NCBI GenBank assembly: GCA_900539095.1
Contig: UQAR01000019.1
Span: forward strand, 1 to 30,728
Source: an uncultured Ruminococcus sp.
GTDB taxonomy: Bacteria; Bacillota; Clostridia; Oscillospirales; Ruminococcaceae
DNA length: 30,728 bases
Direction: 5' to 3'
Shown here in pieces: positions 1 through 7,571 of this stretch. Numbering within the stretch: position 1 is the stretch's first letter; every line of letters starts with the position of its first letter. Both the position numbers and the translations under genes were made by a program. The notes beneath the pieces are model-generated. The model saw only the letters and a list, made by a program, of their open reading frames with translations. It did no database searches and was not told the origin of the DNA.

Positions 1-133
1 TCATTGTTAATATGATAATATCATATAAATTTTGATTTGTCCAATGGTGTTTTTGAACAAATGTCAGAAGATAAAAACGGATTTTTTATACTGTTTGCTG
101 TTGCGATTTTGCAATAAAAGATATAAAAAACTA

Positions 134-162
134 TTGACAAAATCAAAAATATAGGTTATAAT
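134..162 (+). promoter_or_regulatory. Sigma-A promoter of the P-type ATPase gene
   Basis: A perfect TTGACA at 134-139 and TATAAT at 157-162 are separated by 17 bp. Transcription would begin near 169, just at the first base of the riboswitch P1 helix, which supports both calls. Bases 1-133 are AT-rich and show no other feature I can support. Confidence 0.9.
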
Positions 163-170
163 ATCCTCAT

Positions 171-266
171 AATAAAAGAGAGTAGCTGGCGGAGAGATCC
201 GTTTATGTTTGCGTCAGTACGTTCCGATGTGGGACCGCTGCATATCTAAACGGCGAGACTTTTATT
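171..266 (+). promoter_or_regulatory. yybP-ykoY (Mn2+) riboswitch aptamer
   Basis: The P1 helix is formed by AATAAAAG (171-178) and CTTTTATT (259-266), a perfect 8-bp match. Inside P1 the 5' strand carries GAGAGTAGC and the 3' strand GGCGAGAC, matching the conserved loop sequences of this family (GGGGAGUAGC and GCAAGACC). An internal helix pairs 199-205 with 247-253. The family is known to bind Mn2+ and commonly precedes P-type cation ATPases and Mn exporters, which fits the downstream gene. The family call rests on recognising conserved segments by eye, not on a covariance-model search. Confidence 0.8.
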
Positions 267-318
267 GAATAAATTGCCATAGGTGCAGTTTACCCAATAA
301 ACGTCTTGCCGATTTTTT
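251..318 (+). terminator. Riboswitch-controlled intrinsic terminator
   Basis: Bases 251-267 pair with 295-311 over about 17 bp with two mismatches, followed by a T-run at 313-318. The 5' arm uses the 3' strand of riboswitch P1 (259-266), so P1 and terminator cannot coexist. Ligand binding should stabilise P1 and allow read-through, an ON switch for the ATPase. Confidence 0.85.
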
Positions 319-408
319 ATGCGTTTGTTGCACTGGACCTTGGGAAAAAGGAGGTCTGTGGGGTATATCGGCAGCGACTACAGGAAAAAATAAAAAAGGT
401 GGTATTTT

Positions 409-2982
409 ATGCAGCAGTATCAAAAAAAGCTTGACCAGCTATATGGTGAATTTTCATCTGGCGAAAATGGTCTGTCAACTGAGCAGGCAGTGAAAAACTG
501 CGAAAAATTCGGACGAAATGTTATCACAGAGGGCAAGAAAAAATCTATTCCTATGATATTTCTTGAGCAGTATAAGGATTTCCTTGTGCTCATACTAATT
601 GTTGCGGCGATAGTTTCGGCGTTCATGAAGGACGTGGAAAGCTGTGCGGTAATACTTGTCGTTATCACAATGAACGCTATACTTGGTACAGTTCAGACTG
701 TCAAGGCGGAAAAGTCTTTGACGAACCTGAAAAAGCTTTCTGCACCAACAGCTAAGGCGTTGCGAAACGGTGAAAAGGTCATTATCCCTTCTGAGGAGAT
801 CGCAGTGGGCGATATCCTTCTTATCGAGGCGGGCGACCAGATATGTGCAGACGGCAGGCTGATAGAATGTGCGTCTGTTCAGGTGAACGAGTCGGCACTC
901 ACAGGCGAGAGCGTTAATATCGACAAGGATATGAGCGATATAGAGGGCGAAAAGCCTCTTGCTGAGCGTGCTAACATGGTTTATTCAGGCTCTTTTGTCA
1001 CATACGGCAGAGGAAAAATGCTTGTCACTGAGGTTGGTATGGACACTGAGGTGGGCAAGATAGCCTCACTTATCCAAAACGCATCAGAGAGAAAAACGCC
1101 TCTCCAGAACACACTTGACGAGTTCGGCAAAAAGCTTTCTATAGCTATCCTTATCGTTTGTGCGGTAGTGTTCGGACTTAGTATGCTGCGTGGCGGCGAA
1201 CTTATGAATTCGTTCATGTTCGCTATCGCACTTGCTGTTGCGGCTATCCCTGAGGCTCTCAGCTCTATCGTTACTATCGTGCTTTCTTTCGGCACGCAGA
1301 AGATGTCAAAGGAAAACGCTATCATAAGAAAACTTCAGGCTGTTGAGGGTCTTGGCAGCGTTTCTGTAATATGTTCTGACAAGACAGGTACACTGACACA
1401 GAACAAGATGACGGTCAGAAAAATAATGGTAGACGGCAGGATAATCGACACTGACGCTGTTGACCTTGATGACGAGAAAACAAAGATAATGTCAAGAGCC
1501 ATGATACTTTGCAACGATTCAAGCTGCAAGGACGGTGTTGAGATAGGCGACCCGACTGAAACGGCTCTTATCAACTTCGGCACAAAGCTTGGCATTGACA
1601 CTGACAAGGTGAGAGAAACTCTCCCGAGAATTTCTGAGATACCATTCGATTCAGACAGAAAGCTTATGTCAACTTTGCACGTTATAGACGGCGAAAAGGT
1701 GCTTTATGTAAAGGGTGCGGCTGACGTTCTCATAAACAGGATAACTTCAAGCGATGAGGAAAAGGCTGTTATCACTCAGCGTGTGGCAGAGCTTTCGGAA
1801 AAAGGTCTGCGTATACTTGCATTTGCAGAGAAAAAATTCGACAAGGATACCGTATGTCCAGAGGACGAGGACGGACTGGAGTTTATCGGTCTTATCGCAA
1901 TGATGGATCCTCCGAGGGAGGAGTCAAAGGCAGCCGTTGCGGAGTGCCGCAAGGCTGGCATAAAGCCTGTTATGATAACAGGCGACCATATTGTTACAGC
2001 CTCGGCTATTGCCCGTGAGATAGGCATTTTGGACGATAACTCAAAGGCTGTTGAGGGTCATGAGCTTGACGCTTATTCAGATGAGGAGCTTGTTGACTTC
2101 GTAAAAGACAAGGCGGTCTATGCACGAGTTACCCCTGAGCACAAGATAAGGATAGTAAGGGCTTGGCAGGCAAACGGCTGCATAGTTTCAATGACAGGCG
2201 ACGGAGTTAATGACGCACCTGCACTTAAGCAGGCTGACGTAGGCGTTGCAATGGGTATCACAGGCACAGAGGTTTCAAAGGACGCAGCATCAATGGTGCT
2301 TGCGGACGACAATTTTGCCACGATAGTAAAGGCAATAAGAAACGGCAGAAACATATACGAGAACATCAAGAAGGCGATACTTTTCCTGCTTTCGGGCAAC
2401 TTTGCAGCGATTCTCGTGGTGCTTTTCAACTCTCTGCTGGGACTTCCGGTTCCGTTTGCGGCAATACATCTGCTGTTTATAAATCTGCTCACGGATTCAC
2501 TTCCTGCTATCGGTCTTGGTCTTGAGCCTCACACGGAAGAGGTCATGAAACGCAAGCCAAGAAATGCAAACGAGTCTATCCTCACACGTTCTTTCCTGGG
2601 CGAGATCGCTTTGTATGGCGGCGTGATCGCAGTGGCAGTAGCGTCGGCGTTCCTTATCGGAAACAAGACAAGTGCAGCTCTTGGTATGACGATGGCATTC
2701 GCAGTGCTTTGCTCTGCAAGACTTTTCCACGGTTTCTCATGCAAAAAGAATGGTCCTGTTATCTTCTCAAAGGAATTTTTCAACAACAAGTTCGGTCTTA
2801 TGGCGTTCGGTCTTGGAATGGTATTTTTAAACTCCGTTCTGCTTATTCCACCGCTTAAAGGACTATTCAAGATAGCAGACATGACAGGAATGCAGTTTGC
2901 ATGGATATACATTCTGAGCTTTGGTTCTATGCTTGTTATCCAGCTTATAAAGGCGATATTATTTACAAAGTCTGACAAGTAA
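409..2982 (+). CDS. P2-type cation-transporting ATPase (Ca2+/Mn2+ exporter type)
   Basis: This 857-residue protein is a complete P2-type ATPase that couples ATP hydrolysis to cation transport across the membrane. It has the cation-ATPase N-terminal domain, the actuator TGES at 165-168, the TM4 PEAL motif at 281-284, the phosphorylated Asp324 in DKTGTLT, and the hinge TGDGVND at 596-602. The M6 stretch NLLTDSLPA resembles the Ca2+-ATPase ion site. The hydrophobic C-terminal third is the M5-M10 bundle. An AAAAGGTGG ribosome site precedes the ATG by a normal distance. A Mn2+-type riboswitch controls the gene, so export of Mn2+ (or Ca2+ with Mn2+) is the best inference; sequence alone does not fix the ion. 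It is monocistronic, ending in a bidirectional terminator. Confidence 0.93.
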   Translation: MQQYQKKLDQLYGEFSSGENGLSTEQAVKNCEKFGRNVITEGKKKSIPMIFLEQYKDFLVLILIVAAIVSAFMKDVESCAVILVVITMNAILGTVQTVKAEKSLTNLKKLSAPTAKALRNGEKVIIPSEEIAVGDILLIEAGDQICADGRLIECASVQVNESALTGESVNIDKDMSDIEGEKPLAERANMVYSGSFVTYGRGKMLVTEVGMDTEVGKIASLIQNASERKTPLQNTLDEFGKKLSIAILIVCAVVFGLSMLRGGELMNSFMFAIALAVAAIPEALSSIVTIVLSFGTQKMSKENAIIRKLQAVEGLGSVSVICSDKTGTLTQNKMTVRKIMVDGRIIDTDAVDLDDEKTKIMSRAMILCNDSSCKDGVEIGDPTETALINFGTKLGIDTDKVRETLPRISEIPFDSDRKLMSTLHVIDGEKVLYVKGAADVLINRITSSDEEKAVITQRVAELSEKGLRILAFAEKKFDKDTVCPEDEDGLEFIGLIAMMDPPREESKAAVAECRKAGIKPVMITGDHIVTASAIAREIGILDDNSKAVEGHELDAYSDEELVDFVKDKAVYARVTPEHKIRIVRAWQANGCIVSMTGDGVNDAPALKQADVGVAMGITGTEVSKDAASMVLADDNFATIVKAIRNGRNIYENIKKAILFLLSGNFAAILVVLFNSLLGLPVPFAAIHLLFINLLTDSLPAIGLGLEPHTEEVMKRKPRNANESILTRSFLGEIALYGGVIAVAVASAFLIGNKTSAALGMTMAFAVLCSARLFHGFSCKKNGPVIFSKEFFNNKFGLMAFGLGMVFLNSVLLIPPLKGLFKIADMTGMQFAWIYILSFGSMLVIQLIKAILFTKSDK

Positions 2983-3013
2983 GGCTGTAGAGTTATCTTA
3001 TAAAAGTTTCATA

Positions 3014-3040
3014 GGCGGGCGACCTTGGGTCGCACCTACG
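3014..3040. repeat. Short palindromic dispersed repeat (REP-like), copy 1
   Basis: Read on the minus strand this begins GTAGGTGCGACC and ends GGTCGCCCGCC, an imperfect palindrome. The same architecture (GTAGG-GCGA ... TCGCCCGC) recurs at 7431-7454. Both lie in intergenic DNA. I infer a dispersed repeat family from only two copies. Confidence 0.45.
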
Positions 3041-3050
3041 CAATAAAAAT

Positions 3051-3087
3051 AACCGCTCTTCGTGATAACACGGGGAGCGGTTTTGTT
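3051..3087. terminator. Bidirectional terminator between ATPase gene and nrdG
   Basis: AACCGCTC (3051-3058) pairs with GAGCGGTT (3075-3082). T-rich runs follow on the plus strand (TTTTGTTTT) and on the minus strand (TTATTTTTATT), so it can end both convergent transcripts. Confidence 0.85.
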
Positions 3088-3606
3088 TTACATATCTTCG
3101 CAAGGCAGCCAAATGCCGTCTTTTTTATGGAGTATCCTCTGATTTTCAGATCCTCTGAATTTCAGGGAGATGTTTTTCTTTTCAAGGACAAATTCGCCGT
3201 CAACGAGGTAGTCGATAAGGCTCAGCATTTCGTCTGTGTACTGCGTTCTGTATGGAGACTTTGAGCCTGCGAGCAGGTCGGTTTCAAGGGTACAGCCTGT
3301 GTAGCACCACACGTCCTTGTCGGGAAGTTCTGTTTTCACACGGCGGAGGAGTTTTGTAAGCTCAGGCTGGTTCTCAGGCTCCATAGGCTCACCGCCTAAG
3401 AGTGTAAGTCCTTTTATATAGCCCTTTGAGAGGGCGTTAATTATCTCGTCTGCGGTGGTATCGGTGAAAGGCTTGCCGTAGTCAAAGTTCCAAGTGTCAG
3501 GCTGAAAACAGCCTTTGCAGTGGTGTCTGCAACCTGAAACGAACAGCGTGACCCTCACTCCTGATCCATTGGCGATATCGGTTTTCTTTATCTCACAATA
3601 ATTCAT
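3088..3606 (-). CDS. nrdG: Anaerobic ribonucleotide reductase activating protein
   Basis: A 172-residue radical SAM enzyme that generates the glycyl radical on NrdD. The CxxxCxxC cluster motif that binds the [4Fe-4S] is Cys26, Cys30 and Cys33 (GCRHHCKGC). A glycine-rich SAM-binding segment LLGGEPM follows in the middle of the protein, as expected for the family. Length is normal for NrdG. The ATG has an AAAGGAGCGG ribosome site just upstream. It lies 76 bp after nrdD on the same strand and is probably co-transcribed with it from the NrdR-box promoter, with a hairpin between the two genes. Confidence 0.95.
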   Translation of the reverse strand: MNYCEIKKTDIANGSGVRVTLFVSGCRHHCKGCFQPDTWNFDYGKPFTDTTADEIINALSKGYIKGLTLLGGEPMEPENQPELTKLLRRVKTELPDKDVWCYTGCTLETDLLAGSKSPYRTQYTDEMLSLIDYLVDGEFVLEKKNISLKFRGSENQRILHKKDGIWLPCEDM

Positions 3607-3640
3607 TTTCCGCTCCTTTCGCTTTCGGTGGATACTTCAA

Positions 3641-3665
3641 AGGGCAATACTTTTGGTATTGCCCT
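3641..3665. other. Perfect hairpin between nrdD and nrdG
   Basis: AGGGCAATAC (3641-3650) and GTATTGCCCT (3656-3665) form a perfect 10-bp stem with a 5-base loop. On the transcript strand (minus) only TTTG follows, so it is not a strong terminator. It may process the mRNA or lower nrdG expression relative to nrdD. Confidence 0.6.
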
Positions 3666-3682
3666 GAGTTTTGTTATAACAA

Positions 3683-5857
3683 TTACAGATGCAAAACTCT
3701 TTCCTTTATCTCCTGAGTTCTGCCCTGATTCCAGAACTGTGTGCCGATATATCCGCAGGTACGTCTGGCAACGTTCATGGTGTTCTGATCTCTGTTGCCG
3801 CAGTTTGGACATTCCCAAACAAGCTTGCCGTCATCTTCTGCTATCTTTATCTCGCCGTCAAAGCCGCATTTCTGACAGTAGTCGCTCTTTGTGTTCAGCT
3901 CTGCATACATGATGTTCTCGTAGATATGCTGCATAACTGCCAGAACAGCCTCAATGTTGTTCTGCATATTAGGAACTTCTACATAGCTGATAGCTCCTCC
4001 CGGTGAAAGAGCCTGGAACTGTGACTCAAAGGTGAGCTTGTCAAATGCGTCGATGTTCTCGGTAACGTGAATGTGATAGCTGTTTGTGATATAGTTTCTG
4101 TCTGTTACGCCCTCGATTATGCCGAAACGTTTCTGAAGGCATCTTGCAAACTTGTATGTCGTTGACTCAAGAGGTGTGCCGTAAAGACTGAAATCAATGT
4201 TTGTTTCAGCTCTCCACTTTGCACAGGCGTCATTAAGATGCTGCATAACTTTCAGTGCGAAAGGCGTTGCAGAAGGGTCGGTGTGTGATTTGCCTGTCAT
4301 ATATCTTACGCACTCGCACAGACCTGCATAGCCAAGCGAGATAGTGGAATATCCGCCGTAAAGGAGCTTGTCGATAGTTTCGCCCTTTTTAAGTCTTGCC
4401 AGTGCACCGTTCTGCCAAAGAATAGGTGCAACGTCAGACGGCGTGCCTTTAAGTCTTTCGTGACGGAGCATAAGTGCACGTCTGCAAAGTTCAAGTCTTT
4501 CGTCAAATATCTTCCAGAACTTGTCCATATCTTTGTATGACGAGCAGGCAACGTCAACAAGGTTTATTGTAACAACGCCCTGATTGAATCTGCCGTAATA
4601 CTTAGGCTTGCCGTTTTCGTCAAGGTATGTGGTAAGGAAACTGCGGCAGCCCATGCAAGGATAGCACTGACCGTTGCCGTTCTTGTCTACCTTCAGTTCT
4701 TTCATTTTCTTCTCGCTTATATAGTCAGGCACCATTCTCTTTGCGGTGCACTTTGCAGCAAGCTTTGTAAGCTCCCAATATTTTGAGCCTTCTCTTATAT
4801 TGTCCTCTTCAAGGACATATATGAGTTTCGGGAACGCAGGAGTGATATAAACGCCCTTTTCGTTCTTTACTCCTTGGATACGCTGTCTGAGCATTTCCTC
4901 GATTATAGCTGCAAGGTCATCTCTTGTCTGACCCTCAGGGACTTCGTCAAGGTACATGAAAACGGTAACGAAAGGAGCTTGACCGTTTGTAGTCATAAGT
5001 GTGATGACCTGATACTGTATCATCTGAACGCCCTGAACTATCTCAGCCTTTACTCTCATTTCGGCTACCTTATTTATGGTATCTTCATCGGCAGGTATAT
5101 TAAGCTCTGCGAACTCTTTTTTTACCTCACGGCGGTACTTGTCACGGGATATCTGAACGAACGGTGCAAGGTGAGAAAGAGTGATGCTCTGTCCGCCATA
5201 CTGTGAAGAGGCTATCTGAGCGATAGACTGTGTAGCGATATTGCAGGCTGTGGAAAAGCTATGCGGCTTTTCTATCATGACCTCGCTTATGACAGTGCCG
5301 TTTTGCAGCATATCCTCAAGGTTGACAAGGCAGCAGTTGTGCATATGCTGAGCGAAATAGTCAGCGTCATGGAAATGTATCATGCCTTTCTCGTGAGCCT
5401 CAACGATATCGTCAGGGAGCAGGAATCTTCTTGTGATATCCTTGCTGACCTCGCCTGCCATGTAATCTCTTTGCACTGAATTTACAGTAGGGTTCTTATT
5501 GGAATTTTCCTGCTTAACTTCCTCGTTTTCGAAATTGAGCAGGGAAAGTATCTGCTTATCTGTAGTATTAGCCTGTCTAACGATAGAACGCTCATAGCGG
5601 TAGGTGATATAATGCTTTGCCACGGTATATTTTCCGTGACGCATGATGTCAGCCTCGACCCAGTCCTGAATAGTTTCAACGTCCATTGCTCTGTTCATTT
5701 CTGAACACTTATTCTCAATATTTTGGGCTATCTCTTCTATTTCTACCTCTGAAAGCCTATCCTTTTCCTCGACTGTAATATTGGCTTTCGCAACGGCATT
5801 TTCGATTTTCTCTCTGTCAAAAGTGTTCTCCGCTCCACTTCTTTTGATGATCTTCAA
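3683..5857 (-). CDS. nrdD: Anaerobic (class III) ribonucleoside-triphosphate reductase
   Basis: This 724-residue enzyme reduces ribonucleoside triphosphates to deoxynucleotides in the absence of oxygen. Residues 1 to about 90 form an ATP-cone allosteric domain (starts KIIKRSGAEN, then MRHGKYTVAKHYITYRYER). The glycyl-radical loop is RTCGY, with Gly702 the radical residue. The C-terminal zinc site is two CxxC pairs at 661-664 and 683-686. The start is TTG (5857-5855), preceded by AAGGGAAGG; no in-frame ATG lies near enough to be a better choice. Its partner nrdG follows. The promoter is overlapped by two NrdR-like operators, so repression by NrdR when (d)ATP is plentiful is likely. Confidence 0.96.
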   Translation of the reverse strand: MKIIKRSGAENTFDREKIENAVAKANITVEEKDRLSEVEIEEIAQNIENKCSEMNRAMDVETIQDWVEADIMRHGKYTVAKHYITYRYERSIVRQANTTDKQILSLLNFENEEVKQENSNKNPTVNSVQRDYMAGEVSKDITRRFLLPDDIVEAHEKGMIHFHDADYFAQHMHNCCLVNLEDMLQNGTVISEVMIEKPHSFSTACNIATQSIAQIASSQYGGQSITLSHLAPFVQISRDKYRREVKKEFAELNIPADEDTINKVAEMRVKAEIVQGVQMIQYQVITLMTTNGQAPFVTVFMYLDEVPEGQTRDDLAAIIEEMLRQRIQGVKNEKGVYITPAFPKLIYVLEEDNIREGSKYWELTKLAAKCTAKRMVPDYISEKKMKELKVDKNGNGQCYPCMGCRSFLTTYLDENGKPKYYGRFNQGVVTINLVDVACSSYKDMDKFWKIFDERLELCRRALMLRHERLKGTPSDVAPILWQNGALARLKKGETIDKLLYGGYSTISLGYAGLCECVRYMTGKSHTDPSATPFALKVMQHLNDACAKWRAETNIDFSLYGTPLESTTYKFARCLQKRFGIIEGVTDRNYITNSYHIHVTENIDAFDKLTFESQFQALSPGGAISYVEVPNMQNNIEAVLAVMQHIYENIMYAELNTKSDYCQKCGFDGEIKIAEDDGKLVWECPNCGNRDQNTMNVARRTCGYIGTQFWNQGRTQEIKERVLHL

Positions 5858-5889
5858 TTATACCCTTCCCTTCGCTTTATCTGTCTTAA

Positions 5890-5937
5890 CCACTATATAT
5901 TGTGGTTAGTTACTTTTTATACAACATAATATTGAAC
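5890..5937 (-). promoter_or_regulatory. Tandem NrdR boxes upstream of nrdDG
   Basis: Box 1 (5890-5905) is CCACTATATATTGTGG, the core of a 20-bp near-palindrome (5888-5907). Box 2 (5922-5937), CAACATAATATTGAAC, matches box 1 at 9 of 16 positions. Their starts are 32 bp apart, about three helical turns, the known spacing of paired NrdR boxes. They lie directly at and downstream of the predicted transcription start, a repressor position. The NrdR gene itself is not in the window. Confidence 0.75.
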
Positions 5938-5944
5938 ATTTACT

Positions 5945-5972
5945 ATTATACCACAATAAGAATATAAGTCAA
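5945..5972 (-). promoter_or_regulatory. Promoter of nrdDG
   Basis: On the minus strand TTGACT (5972-5967) and TATAAT (5950-5945) are 16 bp apart. The predicted start is near 5938, adjacent to NrdR box 2. The rest of the 5973-6174 gap shows no further gene or structure I can support. Confidence 0.8.
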
Positions 5973-6174
5973 GGGCATAGAATGATAAATAATCTACAAA
6001 AATATGAGTTTAAAACAGAGCAGTTTGCCGAAAAAGTATTACAAATGATTACAAACACTTGATTGACAAAAAGTGTGAAAATTTATGGCGGATCTGTAGG
6101 CAAAGTCAGGCGAGTTAGACGCATTATCTCATATGAACAAATTGTAAAAGAAGTGGCATAGTTTTATTACGTTC

Positions 6175-6203
6175 TTGACAAAATGGGAGCGTTATGCTAT
6201 AAT
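6175..6203 (+). promoter_or_regulatory. Promoter of tRNA-Arg
   Basis: TTGACA (6175-6180) and TATAAT (6198-6203) are separated by 17 bp, a perfect sigma-A promoter that starts transcription a few bases before the tRNA. Confidence 0.9.
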
Positions 6204-6216
6204 ATTAAAGTTGAAT

Positions 6217-6293
6217 GCGCCAGTAGCTCAGCTGGATAGAGTGACTGGCTACGAACCAGTAGGTCGGGGGTTCGAGTCCCTTCTGGCGCACCA
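6217..6293 (+). tRNA. tRNA-Arg (anticodon ACG)
   Basis: A 77-base tRNA with acceptor stem GCGCCAG/CTGGCGC (6217-6223 and 6283-6289), discriminator A6290 and encoded CCA (6291-6293). The anticodon arm ACTGG-CTACGAA-CCAGT places ACG at 6251-6253. The T arm carries GTTCGAGTC. A first-position A in ACG is expected to be deaminated to inosine by TadA, so it reads the CGN arginine codons. Confidence 0.97.
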
Positions 6294-6317
6294 GGTCACT
6301 TGTAGTGACTGGCATAG

Positions 6318-6349
6318 CACGTCTTACAATTTGTAAGGCGTGTTTTTTT
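6318..6349 (+). terminator. Terminator after tRNA-Arg
   Basis: CACGTCTTAC (6318-6327) pairs with GTAAGGCGTG (6333-6342), then seven T. A second small palindrome (GTCACT/AGTGAC, about 6295-6309) sits between the tRNA CCA end and this terminator and may guide 3' processing. Confidence 0.9.
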
Positions 6350-6359
6350 ATTTCTCTCA

Positions 6360-6388
6360 TTGCAAAAGCCTTGCCAATGTGGTATAAT
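6360..6388 (+). promoter_or_regulatory. Promoter of the CobW-like gene
   Basis: TTGCAA (6360-6365) and TATAAT (6383-6388) with a 17-bp spacer; the transcript would have a leader of only about 18 bases before the ATG. Confidence 0.8.
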
Positions 6389-6411
6389 ATAACCGTTAGG
6401 AGGCTTTAACT

Positions 6412-7365
6412 ATGAGCGTTGAGAAAAAGAAAACTAAGGTCGATCTTGTGACGGGATTTCTCGGAGCAGGAAAAACCACTTTTATAAAAAAATATGCCCG
6501 CTATCTTATTGATAAGGGCTGTAAAATAGGCGTGCTGGAAAATGATTTCGGTGCGGTGAATGTTGATATGCTGCTTTTGCAGGACCTTTTGAGCGACAAC
6601 TGCGACCTTGAAATGGTTTCGGCTGCCGATAAGGATTGCCACAGACGGCGTTTCAAAACAAAGCTTATTGCTATGGGTATGCGTGGACTTGACAGGGTGA
6701 TAGTCGAGCCGTCGGGTATCTATGAGGCTGACGAGTTTTTTGACGTGCTGAGGGAAGAACCTCTTGATAACTGGTATGAAATAGGCAGCGTTATAACTAT
6801 CGCTGACGCTTGCCTTGATACGAACCTTTCTGAGGCGTCGGATTATCTCCTTGCCTCCCAGCTTTCAGAGGCAGGCATTGTGCTGATGAGCAGGTGTCAG
6901 GAGGCGTCACAGCAGGAGATAGCTGATACCCTTGAGCACCTTGCGGCAGTGCAGAAGAAATTCCGCTGCCACCGCATGACAAAGCCTGAGATAATAATGA
7001 AAGACTGGTCGGAGCTTACAGATGATGATATGGAGAAGATCGCAAACTGCGGCTATGAGCCTGATTCTCATGAAAAGCTGTGGTTCGATCAGGATAAGGC
7101 TTATACCTCGCTGTATTTCATGAACATGAAACTGCCTGATAATGCAATGGAGGAAACTGTCTGCAAGCTTATGAGCGACAGGGATTGCGGCAAAATATTC
7201 CGTGTTAAAGGCTTTATGCAAAATGAAGAGGGCAAATGGCTTGAGCTTAACGCCACACATAAGAATATCACTGTTCAGCCTATCGAAAGAGGTCAGGCAG
7301 TGTTTATCGTCATAGGCGAGGGGCTTGATAAGGAGCGTATAAGCGGCTATTTTCTGCCTGTATAA
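6412..7365 (+). CDS. Divergent CobW/COG0523-like P-loop protein
   Basis: A 317-residue member of the G3E (CobW/HypB/UreG) P-loop family by its N-terminal half: Walker A GFLGAGKTT (15-23), ENDFG (43-47) and VEPSG (98-102) are in the family order. The family normally acts as GTP-dependent metal insertases. Two signature elements are absent: the metal-binding CxCC is replaced by DKDCHRR (73-79), and the guanine-specificity NKxD by SRCQ (159-162). The C-terminal part (about 210-317) resembles the CobW C-terminal domain in position. The ATG follows a TAGGAGG ribosome site. It has its own promoter and no metal-uptake neighbour, so the substrate is unknown, and metal or GTP dependence should not be assumed. 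Confidence 0.8.
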   Translation: MSVEKKKTKVDLVTGFLGAGKTTFIKKYARYLIDKGCKIGVLENDFGAVNVDMLLLQDLLSDNCDLEMVSAADKDCHRRRFKTKLIAMGMRGLDRVIVEPSGIYEADEFFDVLREEPLDNWYEIGSVITIADACLDTNLSEASDYLLASQLSEAGIVLMSRCQEASQQEIADTLEHLAAVQKKFRCHRMTKPEIIMKDWSELTDDDMEKIANCGYEPDSHEKLWFDQDKAYTSLYFMNMKLPDNAMEETVCKLMSDRDCGKIFRVKGFMQNEEGKWLELNATHKNITVQPIERGQAVFIVIGEGLDKERISGYFLPV

Positions 7366-7398
7366 TGTCAAAATATCGTAAAATAAATGCGGAATGTA

Positions 7399-7427
7399 TT
7401 GTATATTTATCGGGATAATGGTATGAT
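7399..7427 (+). promoter_or_regulatory. Candidate promoter of the HD-domain gene
   Basis: TTGTAT (7399-7404) and TATGAT (7422-7427) are 17 bp apart. If used, the repeat at 7431-7524 would lie in the 5' untranslated region of the HD-domain gene. Confidence 0.5.
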
Positions 7428-7430
7428 ATT

Positions 7431-7524
7431 TGTAGGGGCGAACAGTGTTCGCCCGCATTTGTTTGTTTGCACAAAATTGTGACCGATCAAAATATGTGAG
7501 CTGTGGAGGACGCCAGCCCCTACA
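7431..7524. repeat. Intergenic palindromic element with terminal inverted repeats (copy 2)
   Basis: TGTAGGGG (7431-7438) and CCCCTACA (7517-7524) are exact inverted repeats bounding 94 bp. The left end contains a tight palindrome GGGCGAAC-AGT-GTTCGCCC (7436-7454). No coding capacity is seen. The left part resembles the element at 3014-3040. The form suggests a small dispersed, MITE- or REP-like element. Confidence 0.55.
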
Positions 7525-7571
7525 TTTTATATTATATCTACAATAGCATTTTAAATAAACGGGAGAAAGTC

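Noticed and set aside
2118..2978. Long antisense open frames within the ATPase gene
   Set aside because: They lack ribosome sites and recognisable domains, and the plus-strand frame encodes the complete P-type ATPase.
3025..3264. Plus-strand small open frame over the terminator and nrdG
   Set aside because: It begins within the dispersed repeat and terminator and runs antisense to nrdG, with no ribosome site.
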